Source: Chloroflexota bacterium (GTDB lineage Bacteria > Chloroflexota > FW602-bin22 > JAMCYS01). From it: a stretch of 11,949 nucleotides of DNA. A model generated the notes under the pieces. That model saw only the letters and a list, made by a program, of their open reading frames with translations. It was not told the origin of the DNA and did no database searches. The DNA is taken from NCBI GenBank assembly GCA_021847625.1, contig JAJZQK010000038.1, positions 1 to 11,949 of the forward strand, in the 5' to 3' direction. Each line of letters starts with the position of its first letter. Positions within the stretch are counted from its first letter, which is position 1. Below are positions 1 through 8,622 of the stretch, one piece after another. The position numbers and the translations under genes were made by a program.

Positions 1-2624
<2,624 letters not shown>

Positions 2625-2727
2625 ATAGCGATGTCTCCTTCTGTTCCCTTAGTGCTCCGGTCGCCTCCGCCGGACATTCCGGCCTAAATAGTCCGGCGTT
2701 ATGCTTGCTGCACGGCCGGCCGGTTCC

Positions 2728-2753
2728 GTCATTCCCGCGGAAGCGGGAATCCA
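2728..2753 (+). repeat. REP/dRS3-like palindrome, copy 1
   Basis: GTCAT, then the hairpin ATTCCCGC-GGAA-GCGGGAAT (8-bp stem, 4-base loop), then CCA. The core fits the pattern ATTCCC-N8-GGGAAT known from neisserial dRS3 repeats, and similar palindromes are dispersed in many genomes. It is the first of five copies in this window and faces copy 2. Confidence 0.8.
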
Positions 2754-2770
2754 TCCAGTGCGCGGCCGGA

Positions 2771-2796
2771 GGGCGAACGCCGTTCGCCCCTACAAA
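2771..2796 (-). repeat. TGTAGGGGC-family hairpin, copy 1
   Basis: GGGCGAACG-C-CGTTCGCCC is a perfect 9-bp stem (2771-2789) followed by CTACAAA. Read on the minus strand it begins TTTGTAGGGGCG, the same opening as the hairpins at 8485-8508 and 8716-8767. It sits between the two REP-like palindromes of the composite element. Confidence 0.7.
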
Positions 2797-2802
2797 TAAC
2801 GT

Positions 2803-2828
2803 TGGATCCCCGCTTGCGCGGGGATGAC
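2803..2828 (-). repeat. REP/dRS3-like palindrome, copy 2 (inverted)
   Basis: Stem ATCCCCGC-TTGC-GCGGGGAT flanked by TGG and GAC. This is the inverse of copy 1, with an A/T to C/G swap on both sides of the stem that keeps pairing. With copy 1 it forms a facing pair 49 bases apart. Confidence 0.8.
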
Positions 2829-2994
2829 AGGGATGCCGGCAGAGGCTCCACTGGCCCTCCCGGTAGCGAGCACTCGGGCAGCAACAACTACGTCGGACTA
2901 TTTAGACTACCGGCCCTCCGCCGAGACGACCCGGCCAACCGTCTCCTCCCTGCCACGGGCGACGGTTCGCCGAGGCACCGCCGTTTCCCGAGCT

Positions 2995-3056
2995 CACGCT
3001 AGCGTGGCTCCTCGCGGCGCCCAAGGCATTGTACCAGGCTTGGGCTCAGGCGGGAA
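2995..3056 (-). promoter_or_regulatory. Possible carB promoter with overlapping dyads
   Basis: On the minus strand TACAAT (3028-3033) fits a -10 box. The hexamer 17 bases upstream (3051-3056) reads TTCCCG, a poor -35. The -10 lies inside a 7-bp dyad, GCCCAAG (3019-3025) with CTTGGGC (3039-3045), and a perfect 12-base palindrome CACGCTAGCGTG lies just downstream (2995-3006). It would give carB a leader of about 400 bases crossing the repeat element. The rest of 2829-3219 shows no credible gene: overlapping open frames exist but lack coding character. Sequence-only call with weak -35. Confidence 0.3.
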
Positions 3057-3219
3057 TAGCTGCCGGTCCGAGAGGGCGCAGGAGGACGCACATGCTGGTC
3101 GGTGGAAGGTCTACTTCGGTGGCGTCGGATCTCCCGCCTCTGGGTCCAAGTATCCGGGGTAGCGGCTGTTGCCGGAATGCCCGTCGTTGCGAGGGCCACC
3201 GAGGCGTCGCCAGACCCCT

Positions 3220-3245
3220 GTCATCCCCGCGAAAGCGGGGATCCA
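3220..3245 (+). repeat. REP/dRS3-like palindrome, copy 3
   Basis: GTC, then stem ATCCCCGC-GAAA-GCGGGGAT, then CCA: same form and orientation as copy 1. It faces copy 4 across 25 bases, so the two form a second REP doublet, as in BIME-type arrangements. Confidence 0.8.
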
Positions 3246-3270
3246 GTCTCCGGTTTGGCGAGGAACCGTA

Positions 3271-3296
3271 TGGATTCCCGCTTCCGCGGGAATTCC
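3271..3296 (-). repeat. REP/dRS3-like palindrome, copy 4 (inverted)
   Basis: TGG, then stem ATTCCCGC-TTCC-GCGGGAAT (3274-3293), inverted relative to copy 3. The terminal GAC seen in copy 2 is replaced by TCC, so the outer edge has diverged. Confidence 0.75.
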
Positions 3297-3393
3297 TCAT
3301 AGCCTACGGCCACCGGCGATGGGTGCAACCGGCATCGCCAGCGCCCGCCCGGGGCCCTGGGCAAGCCGCAGGGCATGCGCCGGCCTGTTCACA

Positions 3394-3426
3394 TAGGCGT
3401 GGCTCGGCTCCCAGCAGCCACGCCTA
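3394..3426 (-). terminator. Hairpin after the anti-sigma gene, possible terminator
   Basis: TAGGCGTGGC (3394-3403) pairs perfectly with GCCACGCCTA (3417-3426), a 10-bp stem with a 13-base loop, beginning 4 bases past the anti-sigma stop codon on the minus strand. No U-run follows, so it may slow or protect the 3' end rather than act as a classical intrinsic terminator. Confidence 0.45.
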
Positions 3427-3430
3427 CCAG

Positions 3431-4870
3431 TTATCGCGGCGGAGCCCCATCAGAACCCGGCACGGCCGTGGGCATGGCCGTGGGCATCGGCGCGGGCATC
3501 GGCGCGGGGGTGGCCGTTGCCCCTGATGGAGCGCTCGGCTGGGCGACGGGCGGCCCGGCGGGGGCCTGGGGGAGGTCTTGGGCCGCCGCCCGTTGCCGGG
3601 CCGCCTCGAACTCCGCCTGCGAGACGGCCCGCACCCCGCCCGTCGACTGGTCGATGAGCACGTGGACCAGGTGCGGCTGCGGCGCGCTCAGCGAAAGCGA
3701 GAGCCCGAACAGGCCGTTGCGCCAATCGGTAAAATCGCCCCAACCCCACCAGGCCGGCGTGGCAGTGGCGAGGGGGGATGCCCCGGGCGCCGTGGAAGGA
3801 GCCGGCGTCGGCGGCACGGGTAGGGCCGTGGCCGGGGGGGCTTCGGTAGGAGGTAGCACGGCCGGAGGTATCGCCGTTGGTGCAGGCAGCCGGGTTGGCG
3901 CCGGGGTAACGATCACCGGCGGCATCGGCGCCGCCGTCGGGACGGAGACACCGGCCTCGCTCGGCCCGCCGGCGCCGTCGCACGAGGCGTAGTAGGCGCT
4001 GCCGAGGGCGACGCCGTTGGCCTGGAAGCACTCCGGGCCTAGCAGCGTCTCATGCCGATCGGGGTATACAGTGGCTAGGCTATTGCGCCGCAGCGCCTGC
4101 ATCTCCCAGAGGCCGGCCAGGCTCTTCTTCTCCCCGGTCGCCGGCTGTTCTGCCGCCACGCCGGTAATCCGCAGGCTCAGCACGGCCGTCGCCGCGTCCG
4201 GTCCGGGCAGCGAGACGGCCCCGAGCGTAACGCCACGCACGCTCTCCAGCCGGCTGAACGTGGCCGGATACTCCCGTCCCGCGTCGTCGACGACCTTCAG
4301 GTCGGCAGGGGTGAGGTCGAAGCCTTCCCACTCGGCCGGCCCGGCCAACGCCATGAACAGGACGACGAAGTGCGGTTCGTTGACCTCCACACGCAACAAG
4401 GCCAAAGACACCCCCGCGTTCGTCACGACCGGCCGTTCGGTCACGAGCCAGCCAGGGACGGGTTGAGCACCCGGTGCCATTGTCGGTGCCGCCACCGTCG
4501 ATCCGGGCGCCCGCGTCGGCACGAGGAGGGTCGGCCTCTGCCCGAACTGAGTGTTTGCATAGAGCCCACCCGCGGCGACCAGGACCAAGGCCGCGGCGAC
4601 CGCCCAGACCGCCACCGGCCGGAGCATTCCCCTACCGCTATTCCCTTCCCGACCAGTGGCTTTCCGCTCCCACCCGCCGCTCGTGGCGGGGGCGGTAGCC
4701 AGGTGACCGCGCAGGGCCCCGTGCAATTCGCGATAAGAGGCCAGGCGCCTGGCGCAGGCCGGGCAATTGTACAGGTGCGCCTCCACCTGTTTGCGCTCGG
4801 CGGGCGTCAGCTCGCCGTCACGGTAGGCGGAGACCAGCACGGCTATCCGCTCGCACATTCTCTCGTTCAT
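3431..4870 (-). CDS. Zinc-finger anti-sigma factor, single-pass membrane protein with large extracytoplasmic region
   Basis: 479-residue probable anti-sigma factor that would bind the ECF sigma encoded just upstream and release it on an envelope signal. The cytoplasmic N-terminus has the zf-HC2/ZAS signature H32-x3-C36-x2-C39 after a helix typical of the family (DGELTPAERKQVEAH). One transmembrane segment lies at about 86-105. Outside, residues 150-240 look like a beta-rich domain, 310-372 is a Pro/Thr/Ala linker, and 376-430 holds a second small segment (WWGWGDFTDW, then HLVHVLIDQSTGGVRAVSQ). The tail 440-479 is again P/A/M-rich, with near-repeats of PMPTA/PAPMPA. ATG at 4870 overlaps the sigma stop as ATGA, implying translational coupling and a fixed ratio. 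Most ZAS proteins are far shorter (about 200-300 residues), so the exterior part is the unusual feature. Its ligand is unknown. A longer open frame upstream of 4870 lies inside the sigma gene and is not used. Confidence 0.85.
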   Translation of the reverse strand: MNERMCERIAVLVSAYRDGELTPAERKQVEAHLYNCPACARRLASYRELHGALRGHLATAPATSGGWERKATGREGNSGRGMLRPVAVWAVAAALVLVAAGGLYANTQFGQRPTLLVPTRAPGSTVAAPTMAPGAQPVPGWLVTERPVVTNAGVSLALLRVEVNEPHFVVLFMALAGPAEWEGFDLTPADLKVVDDAGREYPATFSRLESVRGVTLGAVSLPGPDAATAVLSLRITGVAAEQPATGEKKSLAGLWEMQALRRNSLATVYPDRHETLLGPECFQANGVALGSAYYASCDGAGGPSEAGVSVPTAAPMPPVIVTPAPTRLPAPTAIPPAVLPPTEAPPATALPVPPTPAPSTAPGASPLATATPAWWGWGDFTDWRNGLFGLSLSLSAPQPHLVHVLIDQSTGGVRAVSQAEFEAARQRAAAQDLPQAPAGPPVAQPSAPSGATATPAPMPAPMPTAMPTAVPGSDGAPPR

Positions 4871-5415
4871 GGTCGGTCCCCTCGCTCCGGGCACAGCGCC
4901 CGCAGGCGCTCTCGCGCCCGAAAGAGGCGTAGGCGGACCGCGGGGAGGCTGAGGCCGAGCATCTGCCCGATCTCGGCGTAGGAGAAGCCCTCCGCCGCCA
5001 GCACGAGCAGCGCGCGGCTCGTCACGTCCAGCCGCGCCAGCGCCTCCCGCAACACCAGGCGGTCGACCGCCACGTCGGCAGGGTCCGGCGCCTGGCCCAA
5101 GCCCGTCTCCTCCTCCCGGTCCTCCCCTCGCTTGGGCAGGGGCAGCCACGACACGAGACGTCGGCGCCTCAGCGCGGAGACGGCCTGGTTGCGGGCAATC
5201 GTATAGAGCCAGGCGTTGAACTGAAGCTGGCCCCCGCCCCGCTGCAGGCCCCGATAGGCCGACAGAAAGGTCTCCTGGGCGAGGTCACGCGCCAGCTCCC
5301 TGTCCCCCACCAGGCCGTAGAGGAAGCGACAGATGCGCGGCTCGTATTCCGTGACGATCTGCGTGAAGGCCTCGGCGTCGCCTGCGGCGGCCCGCGCCAC
5401 CACCTCGCTCATCAT
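4867..5415 (-). CDS. ECF (extracytoplasmic function) RNA polymerase sigma factor
   Basis: 182-residue group IV sigma-70 factor that directs RNA polymerase to stress or envelope promoters. Region 2 spans about 14-86, with the core-binding and -10 segment DRELARDLAQETFLSAYRGL followed by FNAWLYTIARNQAVSALRRRR. Region 4 spans about 118-172, with the helix-turn-helix FSYAEIGQMLGLSLPAVRLRLFRARERL that reads the -35 box. Region 3 is absent, as in all ECF factors, and is replaced by an Arg/Glu-rich linker. Two ATGs are adjacent (5415 and 5412). The first is chosen because GAGG lies 10 bases ahead; the next ATG is 3 bases farther. It is the first gene of a pair with the anti-sigma factor, with stop and start overlapping. 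The ECF-type promoter 39 bases upstream suggests that it transcribes its own operon. The subgroup cannot be assigned by eye. Confidence 0.95.
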   Translation of the reverse strand: MMSEVVARAAAGDAEAFTQIVTEYEPRICRFLYGLVGDRELARDLAQETFLSAYRGLQRGGGQLQFNAWLYTIARNQAVSALRRRRLVSWLPLPKRGEDREEETGLGQAPDPADVAVDRLVLREALARLDVTSRALLVLAAEGFSYAEIGQMLGLSLPAVRLRLFRARERLRALCPERGDRP

Positions 5416-5453
5416 CTGCGGGCACCCTCAGTATCACAGTGTCGACAAGAGAA

Positions 5454-5480
5454 TAGACGCACGAGCGAGCAAAAGATTCC
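5454..5480 (-). promoter_or_regulatory. ECF-type promoter of the sigma/anti-sigma operon
   Basis: On the minus strand GGAATC-TTTT (GGAAT at 5476-5480) is followed after 16 bases by CGTCTA (5454-5459). GGAA-type -35 and CGTC-type -10 boxes 16 bases apart are the usual form of ECF-dependent promoters, and such promoters commonly precede the sigma gene itself. Predicted transcription starts about 30 bases ahead of the sigma ATG, leaving a short leader with the GAGG ribosome site. Confidence 0.65.
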
Positions 5481-5523
5481 GCCCTCTGCCGGGGCTTGTT
5501 TTCGCCCGCCGGCGCACCCTGGT

Positions 5524-5539
5524 CTAACCGCTAGGTTAG
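5524..5539. promoter_or_regulatory. Palindromic operator-like site upstream of the sigma promoter
   Basis: CTAACC-GCTA-GGTTAG, two 6-bp arms around 4 bases, lies 44 bases upstream of the ECF -35 box. The spacing would suit an activator or a second, vegetative control input. No regulator gene is adjacent to support a specific protein. Confidence 0.3.
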
Positions 5540-5645
5540 CACGGCCGTCTGCTCGGGGCAACGCCGTAGATGCTGCCAGTGGGCAGGGCGTCAGAATAGC
5601 GAGGAAGCATACAGGTCTGGGGACCGCCGTCCCGCGCCCGCCCCT

Positions 5646-5671
5646 GTCATCCCCACTTCCGCGGGGATCTA
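5646..5671 (+). repeat. REP/dRS3-like palindrome, copy 5 (loop-flipped variant)
   Basis: GTCATCCCC-ACTTCCGC-GGGGATCTA keeps the GTCAT outer edge of copies 1 and 3, but its centre reads CTTCC, the orientation seen in copy 4. The stem is also weakened by CAC where the others have CGC. It lies between the sigma operon and the DUF362 gene. Confidence 0.65.
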
Positions 5672-5689
5672 TCCGGCCGGGGAAGGCGC

Positions 5690-5715
5690 CGCGGGGGACA
5701 AGCCCCCGCGCTACA
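5690..5715 (-). repeat. TGTAG-type GC hairpin after the DUF362 gene
   Basis: CGCGGGGG-ACAAG-CCCCCGCG is a perfect 8-bp stem (5690-5710) followed by CTACA. Read on the minus strand it is TGTAG plus hairpin, like the other members of that repeat family here, though its stem sequence differs. It lies about 80 bases past the DUF362 stop and could end that transcript, but no U-run follows. Confidence 0.55.
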
Positions 5716-5790
5716 GGCTGCTTGGCGGCCGTGCTGAGAACGGCGGCCTTCCGCCAGTTGGCGATACAGCGCTGGCTAAGCTGACGGCTC

Positions 5791-6981
5791 CTAGCGCCCG
5801 GCCAGCGCCGCCGCCTCCTTGCCGCCGAAGGCTCGCAGGTGCCAGGGGATCTTCACCTCCACGGCCTGGGAGGGGCAGAGCTCGTGGCAGCAGAAGCAGC
5901 TGATGCAGTTGCTGAGGTCGATGTGGGCCTTGCGATTCACGAGAGAGATCGTCTGCGCGGGGCAGCCCTTGATGCAGACCTGGCAGCCGGTGCACTTCTC
6001 GGTCATCACCTGCGGCGTCGGCGCCATGCTCATGACCTTCGTCACGAACCGCCAGCCCCAGCTCGGCAGCCAGGACTGGGCCGAGACACGGTACGAACCA
6101 GGGTAGGCGAAGGGGGCCAGGCGCCCACGGGCCGTCGCCAGCGGCACGCCGACCACCTCGACGTCGTCCAGGGCGGCGGCGCCGTAGCCGCGTTCACGGG
6201 CGGCGGTGAGCGTCGGCACCTGCTCGAGGTCAAGGCCGGCGACGGCGCACATCACGGCGTCGAGGGCCACGCCGTCGGCGCTGGCTGCCAGCAGACCCAC
6301 CTGGCGGACGCGCCCGGCCGTCGGGCCGTCGCCCTCCATGCCCTCCACGGCGTCCATTATCGCCAGCCGGGGCGGCGCCGAGGCGTAGAGGTCGAGCACC
6401 GCCGCCCCGAAGGTCCGCGGGTCGGCGAAGTGCTTGTGCAGGGCCAGCTTGCGGCGCCCGGGCAGCGTGCCGACGTGGTTCTTCACGGCGCCGGTGAAGA
6501 GCGTCAGGTTGTGCGTCTTCATCTTCGGCAGCGTGATGAGCACGTCGGTCTCCTTGACCGGCCGGGCCAGCGACATGCTGTGCTCGGGCGAGTCGTCGTT
6601 CGCCACCGCCTGCCCCTCCACCTCGTCGTAGTTCACCACCTCGGCCCCTTCCGCGGCGGCCGCGGCGGCGATGCCCGACACCTCTAGAATCTTGCGCGTG
6701 CGGTGATAGGCGAGCCCGGCCGCCCCACCGCTACCGCCGACGGCCGGCGTGCCACCCGCCTCGCGCACCAACTGGCACACCGCCCGCACGACGCTCGGAT
6801 GCGTGCACACGGCGTCCTCCGGCGGCCGGGGCGAGATGAGGTTCACCTGCAGCAGCGCCCGTTGGCCGGGCCGGACGAAGGCCTCCATCCCGCCCAACGG
6901 CGCCAGGCATTCCCTAAGCGCTTCCCGGACGCGGTCGAGGTCGTAATCGGCACAATCTATCAGCGAGACCCTGCTTTTCAT
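5791..6981 (-). CDS. DUF362 domain protein with C-terminal 2x[4Fe-4S] ferredoxin domain
   Basis: 396-residue cytoplasmic iron-sulfur protein of the DUF362 family, whose biochemical role is largely unsettled. The N-terminal DUF362 part (about 1-300) shows the family's features: LLQVNLISPRPPEDAVCTHPSVVRAV (43-68), a Gly-rich GGSGGAAG near 82-89, DVLITLPKMKTHNLTLFTGAVKN (146-168) and LAIMDAVEGMEGDGP (206-220). The C-terminal bacterial ferredoxin domain has two clusters. Cys330/333/336/340 are in CTGCQVCIKGCP and Cys359/362/365/369 in CISCFCCHELCP, both complete. Cluster I to II spacing is typical of 2[4Fe-4S] ferredoxins, so electron transfer to or from the DUF362 site is likely. Start ATG 6981 has GGGGGAG a few bases ahead. 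It appears to be a single-gene unit: no redox partner is adjacent. The assignment to the family is firm; the reaction is not known. Confidence 0.93.
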   Translation of the reverse strand: MKSRVSLIDCADYDLDRVREALRECLAPLGGMEAFVRPGQRALLQVNLISPRPPEDAVCTHPSVVRAVCQLVREAGGTPAVGGSGGAAGLAYHRTRKILEVSGIAAAAAAEGAEVVNYDEVEGQAVANDDSPEHSMSLARPVKETDVLITLPKMKTHNLTLFTGAVKNHVGTLPGRRKLALHKHFADPRTFGAAVLDLYASAPPRLAIMDAVEGMEGDGPTAGRVRQVGLLAASADGVALDAVMCAVAGLDLEQVPTLTAARERGYGAAALDDVEVVGVPLATARGRLAPFAYPGSYRVSAQSWLPSWGWRFVTKVMSMAPTPQVMTEKCTGCQVCIKGCPAQTISLVNRKAHIDLSNCISCFCCHELCPSQAVEVKIPWHLRAFGGKEAAALAGR

Positions 6982-6997
6982 CGTTCTCCCCCTAGTT

Positions 6998-7012
6998 CCG
7001 ATGCAGCATCGG
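6998..7012. promoter_or_regulatory. Perfect dyad just upstream of the DUF362 start
   Basis: CCGATGC-A-GCATCGG, a perfect 7-bp inverted repeat around one base, ends 16 bases upstream of the DUF362 ATG and immediately precedes its ribosome site. As DNA it is operator-like; as RNA a one-base loop would not form fully, leaving a shorter stem near the ribosome site. Confidence 0.35.
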
Positions 7013-7423
7013 GATTCACCCTTTCCCCTGCCACCGCTGGCACACCAAAGACATCGCGGGGGCGCCGCCCCTCATTGCCATCTTAGTGGAAAGTGCCGAT
7101 CGGTGCACGTGGGCGGACTGCCAAGCCAGGTGGTTGAATTGCGGGCAGTGCCCCATGCGTGATAAGCGGGGGCGAATGACAGGTAGTGGCAACAGTTGGC
7201 ACGCCGGGCTAGCAGCCCACGGGACCGGCTTACGACGCGCCCTTCCTCGCCGTGCAAGGGGCGCAGATGAGACGGCAGCGCCGACAGCAGGTGGGGGTAC
7301 CGTCGGCGCTTGCTCTGCTCCAGTTGGCTTGATCGGTGCGACCCGACGGCGAGCCAGTGGCTTAGGCTCGCCGCGGTAGTGCCCGCGTTCACGACCGACT
7401 AGCTTTATGTCATAATATGCTAC
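7013..7423. other. Gene-free interval with strong hairpins
   Basis: No convincing gene. Overlapping open frames on both strands have low-complexity, Arg/Ser-rich translations and no ribosome site. Two strong stems occur: GCGCCGAC (7278-7285) with GTCGGCGC (7302-7309), loop 16, and GGCGAGCC (7348-7355) with GGCTCGCC (7365-7372), loop 9. The second lies about 50 bases past the lipoprotein stop on the minus strand and may mark the end of that transcript, though no U-run follows. I recognise no known RNA family here. Confidence 0.5.
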
Positions 7424-8146
7424 TCACCCGTGGGCGCCGGTATCGACATCCGGCGTGAGCTCGTCGCCAACGCCGGTGGGAGTCCCAGTGGGCGCGGTCA
7501 TCGTGCTCGTCCCGGTGCGCGTCATAGCGGACGTCGTGGTCGTGGTAGACATCGGATTCGTTATCACCCAGGCGACTATGGCGGTGTTGACGCGGTGTCT
7601 CAACTCGCCGTCCTGCACCTGTAGCCCCGTCGGATTCAGGATGTAATTGCCGGCCGGAGTGTAGTTCCAGTACTGGCTCTGCGCGGTGATCATCGCGTTA
7701 CGCGCCGTCAGCGTCACTGGCTGGCCAAAAGTCCCGATCAACTCTCCCGTCGTCATGTCGGTGACCCGGAAGGCCAGATCCAACACGGGCTGTTCATTCG
7801 GGGGCGCCCCCGGTTGCACCACGCTCAGGGGAGCCTCCAGAATCTCGAACTTCACGGGGTTGGCGAAGGCCCCGGCGGGTACGCTGACGGTGTAAGGACC
7901 GCCGGTGACCACGCCAGGGGAGTTGGCCTGTAAGTCTTTCGAGCCAAGCACGTTGGTGAATCCGTAGTTAGCGAAGTTCGGTGCCTGCACCATTCTCGTC
8001 GTCGTGCGGGTGATAACGTCCCGCGAGCCAGGTCCCTCGCTGAGACTCCCCCCCACCTGCGGGCACCCGGTGAACAGAACGACTCCTGAAAGCAGAATCG
8101 ATACTCCAAGCCAGCCGGCCTTGCGGCTCCAGGCTCTAGTTCTCAT
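7424..8146 (-). CDS. Putative lipoprotein of unknown function
   Basis: 240-residue exported protein. The N-terminus has Arg/Lys (R2, R4, R8, K9), a hydrophobic stretch 11-25 and a lipobox-like FTGC with Cys28, so it is probably lipid-anchored on the outer face of the membrane. Residues 85-195 are beta-rich, with PYTVSVPAGAFANPVKFEIL, LDLAFRVTDMTTGELIGTFGQPVTLTARN and WNYTPAGNYILNPTGLQVQDGELRHRV. The phrase VPAGAF..PV recalls ZU5/Ig-like surface modules, but I cannot assign a family. Residues 197-226 are Thr-rich with short repeats (TTTTTSAMTRTGTSTMT) and look like a flexible tail. ATG at 8146 is chosen because a good signal sequence starts there and GAGG lies 10 bases ahead; the open frame continues 103 codons farther upstream but without coding character. 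It is a single-gene unit with a structured leader. Confidence 0.8.
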   Translation of the reverse strand: MRTRAWSRKAGWLGVSILLSGVVLFTGCPQVGGSLSEGPGSRDVITRTTTRMVQAPNFANYGFTNVLGSKDLQANSPGVVTGGPYTVSVPAGAFANPVKFEILEAPLSVVQPGAPPNEQPVLDLAFRVTDMTTGELIGTFGQPVTLTARNAMITAQSQYWNYTPAGNYILNPTGLQVQDGELRHRVNTAIVAWVITNPMSTTTTTSAMTRTGTSTMTAPTGTPTGVGDELTPDVDTGAHG

Positions 8147-8462
8147 GTGGGCAAATCCTCTTTCTTTGTTATTCCTCCCTCGTGACTGGTCCCCCACCAG
8201 TCCGCTTAGCGACGCCGGCGGGTGGAACCTGCCCCCCACGACTAGCATCTTCTGTGCCAGTTGACCTGTTATCGTCAACGTCAAGTGCCGCCCGGATCCC
8301 CCGGCCACGTCGGGCCTTGCCAGGCCCACCAACCCCTCTATCCTAACGGGTGTGGTACCCGGAAGCAGAACCACCCACCGCCTGCCGCCAACCCTACCGC
8401 GGTGATGGGTTCCACTTACTCGTTCCTCTAAGGATGTCGTCCGGATGGTCGCCATGGCTACC
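8147..8462 (-). promoter_or_regulatory. Structured leader upstream of the lipoprotein gene
   Basis: Gene-free and rich in potential stems. GACTGGT-CCCCC-ACCAGTC (8184-8202) ends about 38 bases before the start codon, GTTGAC-N8-GTCAAC lies at 8260-8279, and GGGTGTGGT with ACCACCC at about 8348-8376. On the minus strand TTGACGTTGACG lies near 8274-8285, but no good -10 box at the proper distance is seen. I compared it by eye with the cobalamin, TPP, SAM, c-di-GMP-I, glycine and fluoride riboswitch consensus segments and found no match. An unrecognised leader RNA or simply repeated hairpins are both possible. Confidence 0.3.
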
Positions 8463-8463
8463 G

Positions 8464-8508
8464 GGGCGCGGTCGCCGCGCCCGTGGGCCGGGGAACCCGG
8501 CCCCTACA
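8464..8508 (-). repeat. TGTAGGGGC-family double hairpin
   Basis: Two adjacent 8-bp hairpins with 3-base loops, GGGCGCGG-TCG-CCGCGCCC (8464-8482) and GGGCCGGG-GAA-CCCGGCCC (8485-8503), then CTACA. On the minus strand it starts TGTAGGGGCC. The arrangement, two tandem hairpins closed by CCCTACA, is the same as at 8716-8767, although the stem sequences differ. Confidence 0.65.
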
Positions 8509-8548
8509 CCGGCCCTCCTCATTCACAGGACTTACGCGGTGGAGGGGT

Positions 8549-8622
8549 TTTCACCGCGGAGAACGCGGAGGAGACGGAAGGGATCTGGCATTCTCCCTTT
8601 TCTCTGCGCCCTCCGCGGTTGA
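8549..8622. repeat. CCGCGGAG inverted repeat
   Basis: ACCGCGGAG (8553-8561) pairs with CTCCGCGGT (8611-8619). Inside, GAACGCGGAGGAGA roughly mirrors TCTCTGCGC. The sequence type (CACCGCGGAGAACGCGGAG ... CTCTGCGCCCTCCGCGGT) is a dispersed palindromic repeat that I have seen in several phyla. Translated frames across it are repeat artefacts, not genes. Confidence 0.6.

Larger units (their letters stand above)
2685..2904. repeat. Composite inverted-repeat element in carB upstream region
   Basis: Two 30-base arms, 2685-2714 and the reverse complement of 2875-2904, match at 24 of 30 positions without gaps. Both begin TAAATAGTCCG and both contain TTGCTGC. Inside each arm lies a REP-like palindrome (2728-2753 and 2803-2828) in mirrored orientation, and a third hairpin sits between them. 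The layout resembles a non-autonomous mobile element. No clean target duplication is visible, although CCGGCC occurs on both sides (2679-2684 and 2910-2915). It holds no open frame of its own. Confidence 0.55.

Noticed and set aside
2920..3010. T-box-like segment on the minus strand (GGCGGTGCC followed by GTCGCC)
   Set aside because: The essential bulge UGGN reads CGGU, which would not pair with a tRNA acceptor end. No stem I motif was found, and the gene downstream is carB, not an amino-acid gene.
3461..3512. Short tandem-like repeat GGGCATGGCCGTGGGCATCG and variants, considered as a CRISPR or VNTR
   Set aside because: Units are 12-18 bases with no spacers and encode the PMPTA/PAPMPA tail of the anti-sigma factor; simple coding repeat.
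7072..7392. 106-codon minus-strand frame between the DUF362 and lipoprotein genes
   Set aside because: No ribosome site, Arg/Ser/His-rich translation and strong hairpins through it; equally long frames exist on the other strand.
8520..8540. CACAGGACTTACGCGG, resembling an insertion sequence end
   Set aside because: Only one copy, no partner end and no transposase remnant in the window.
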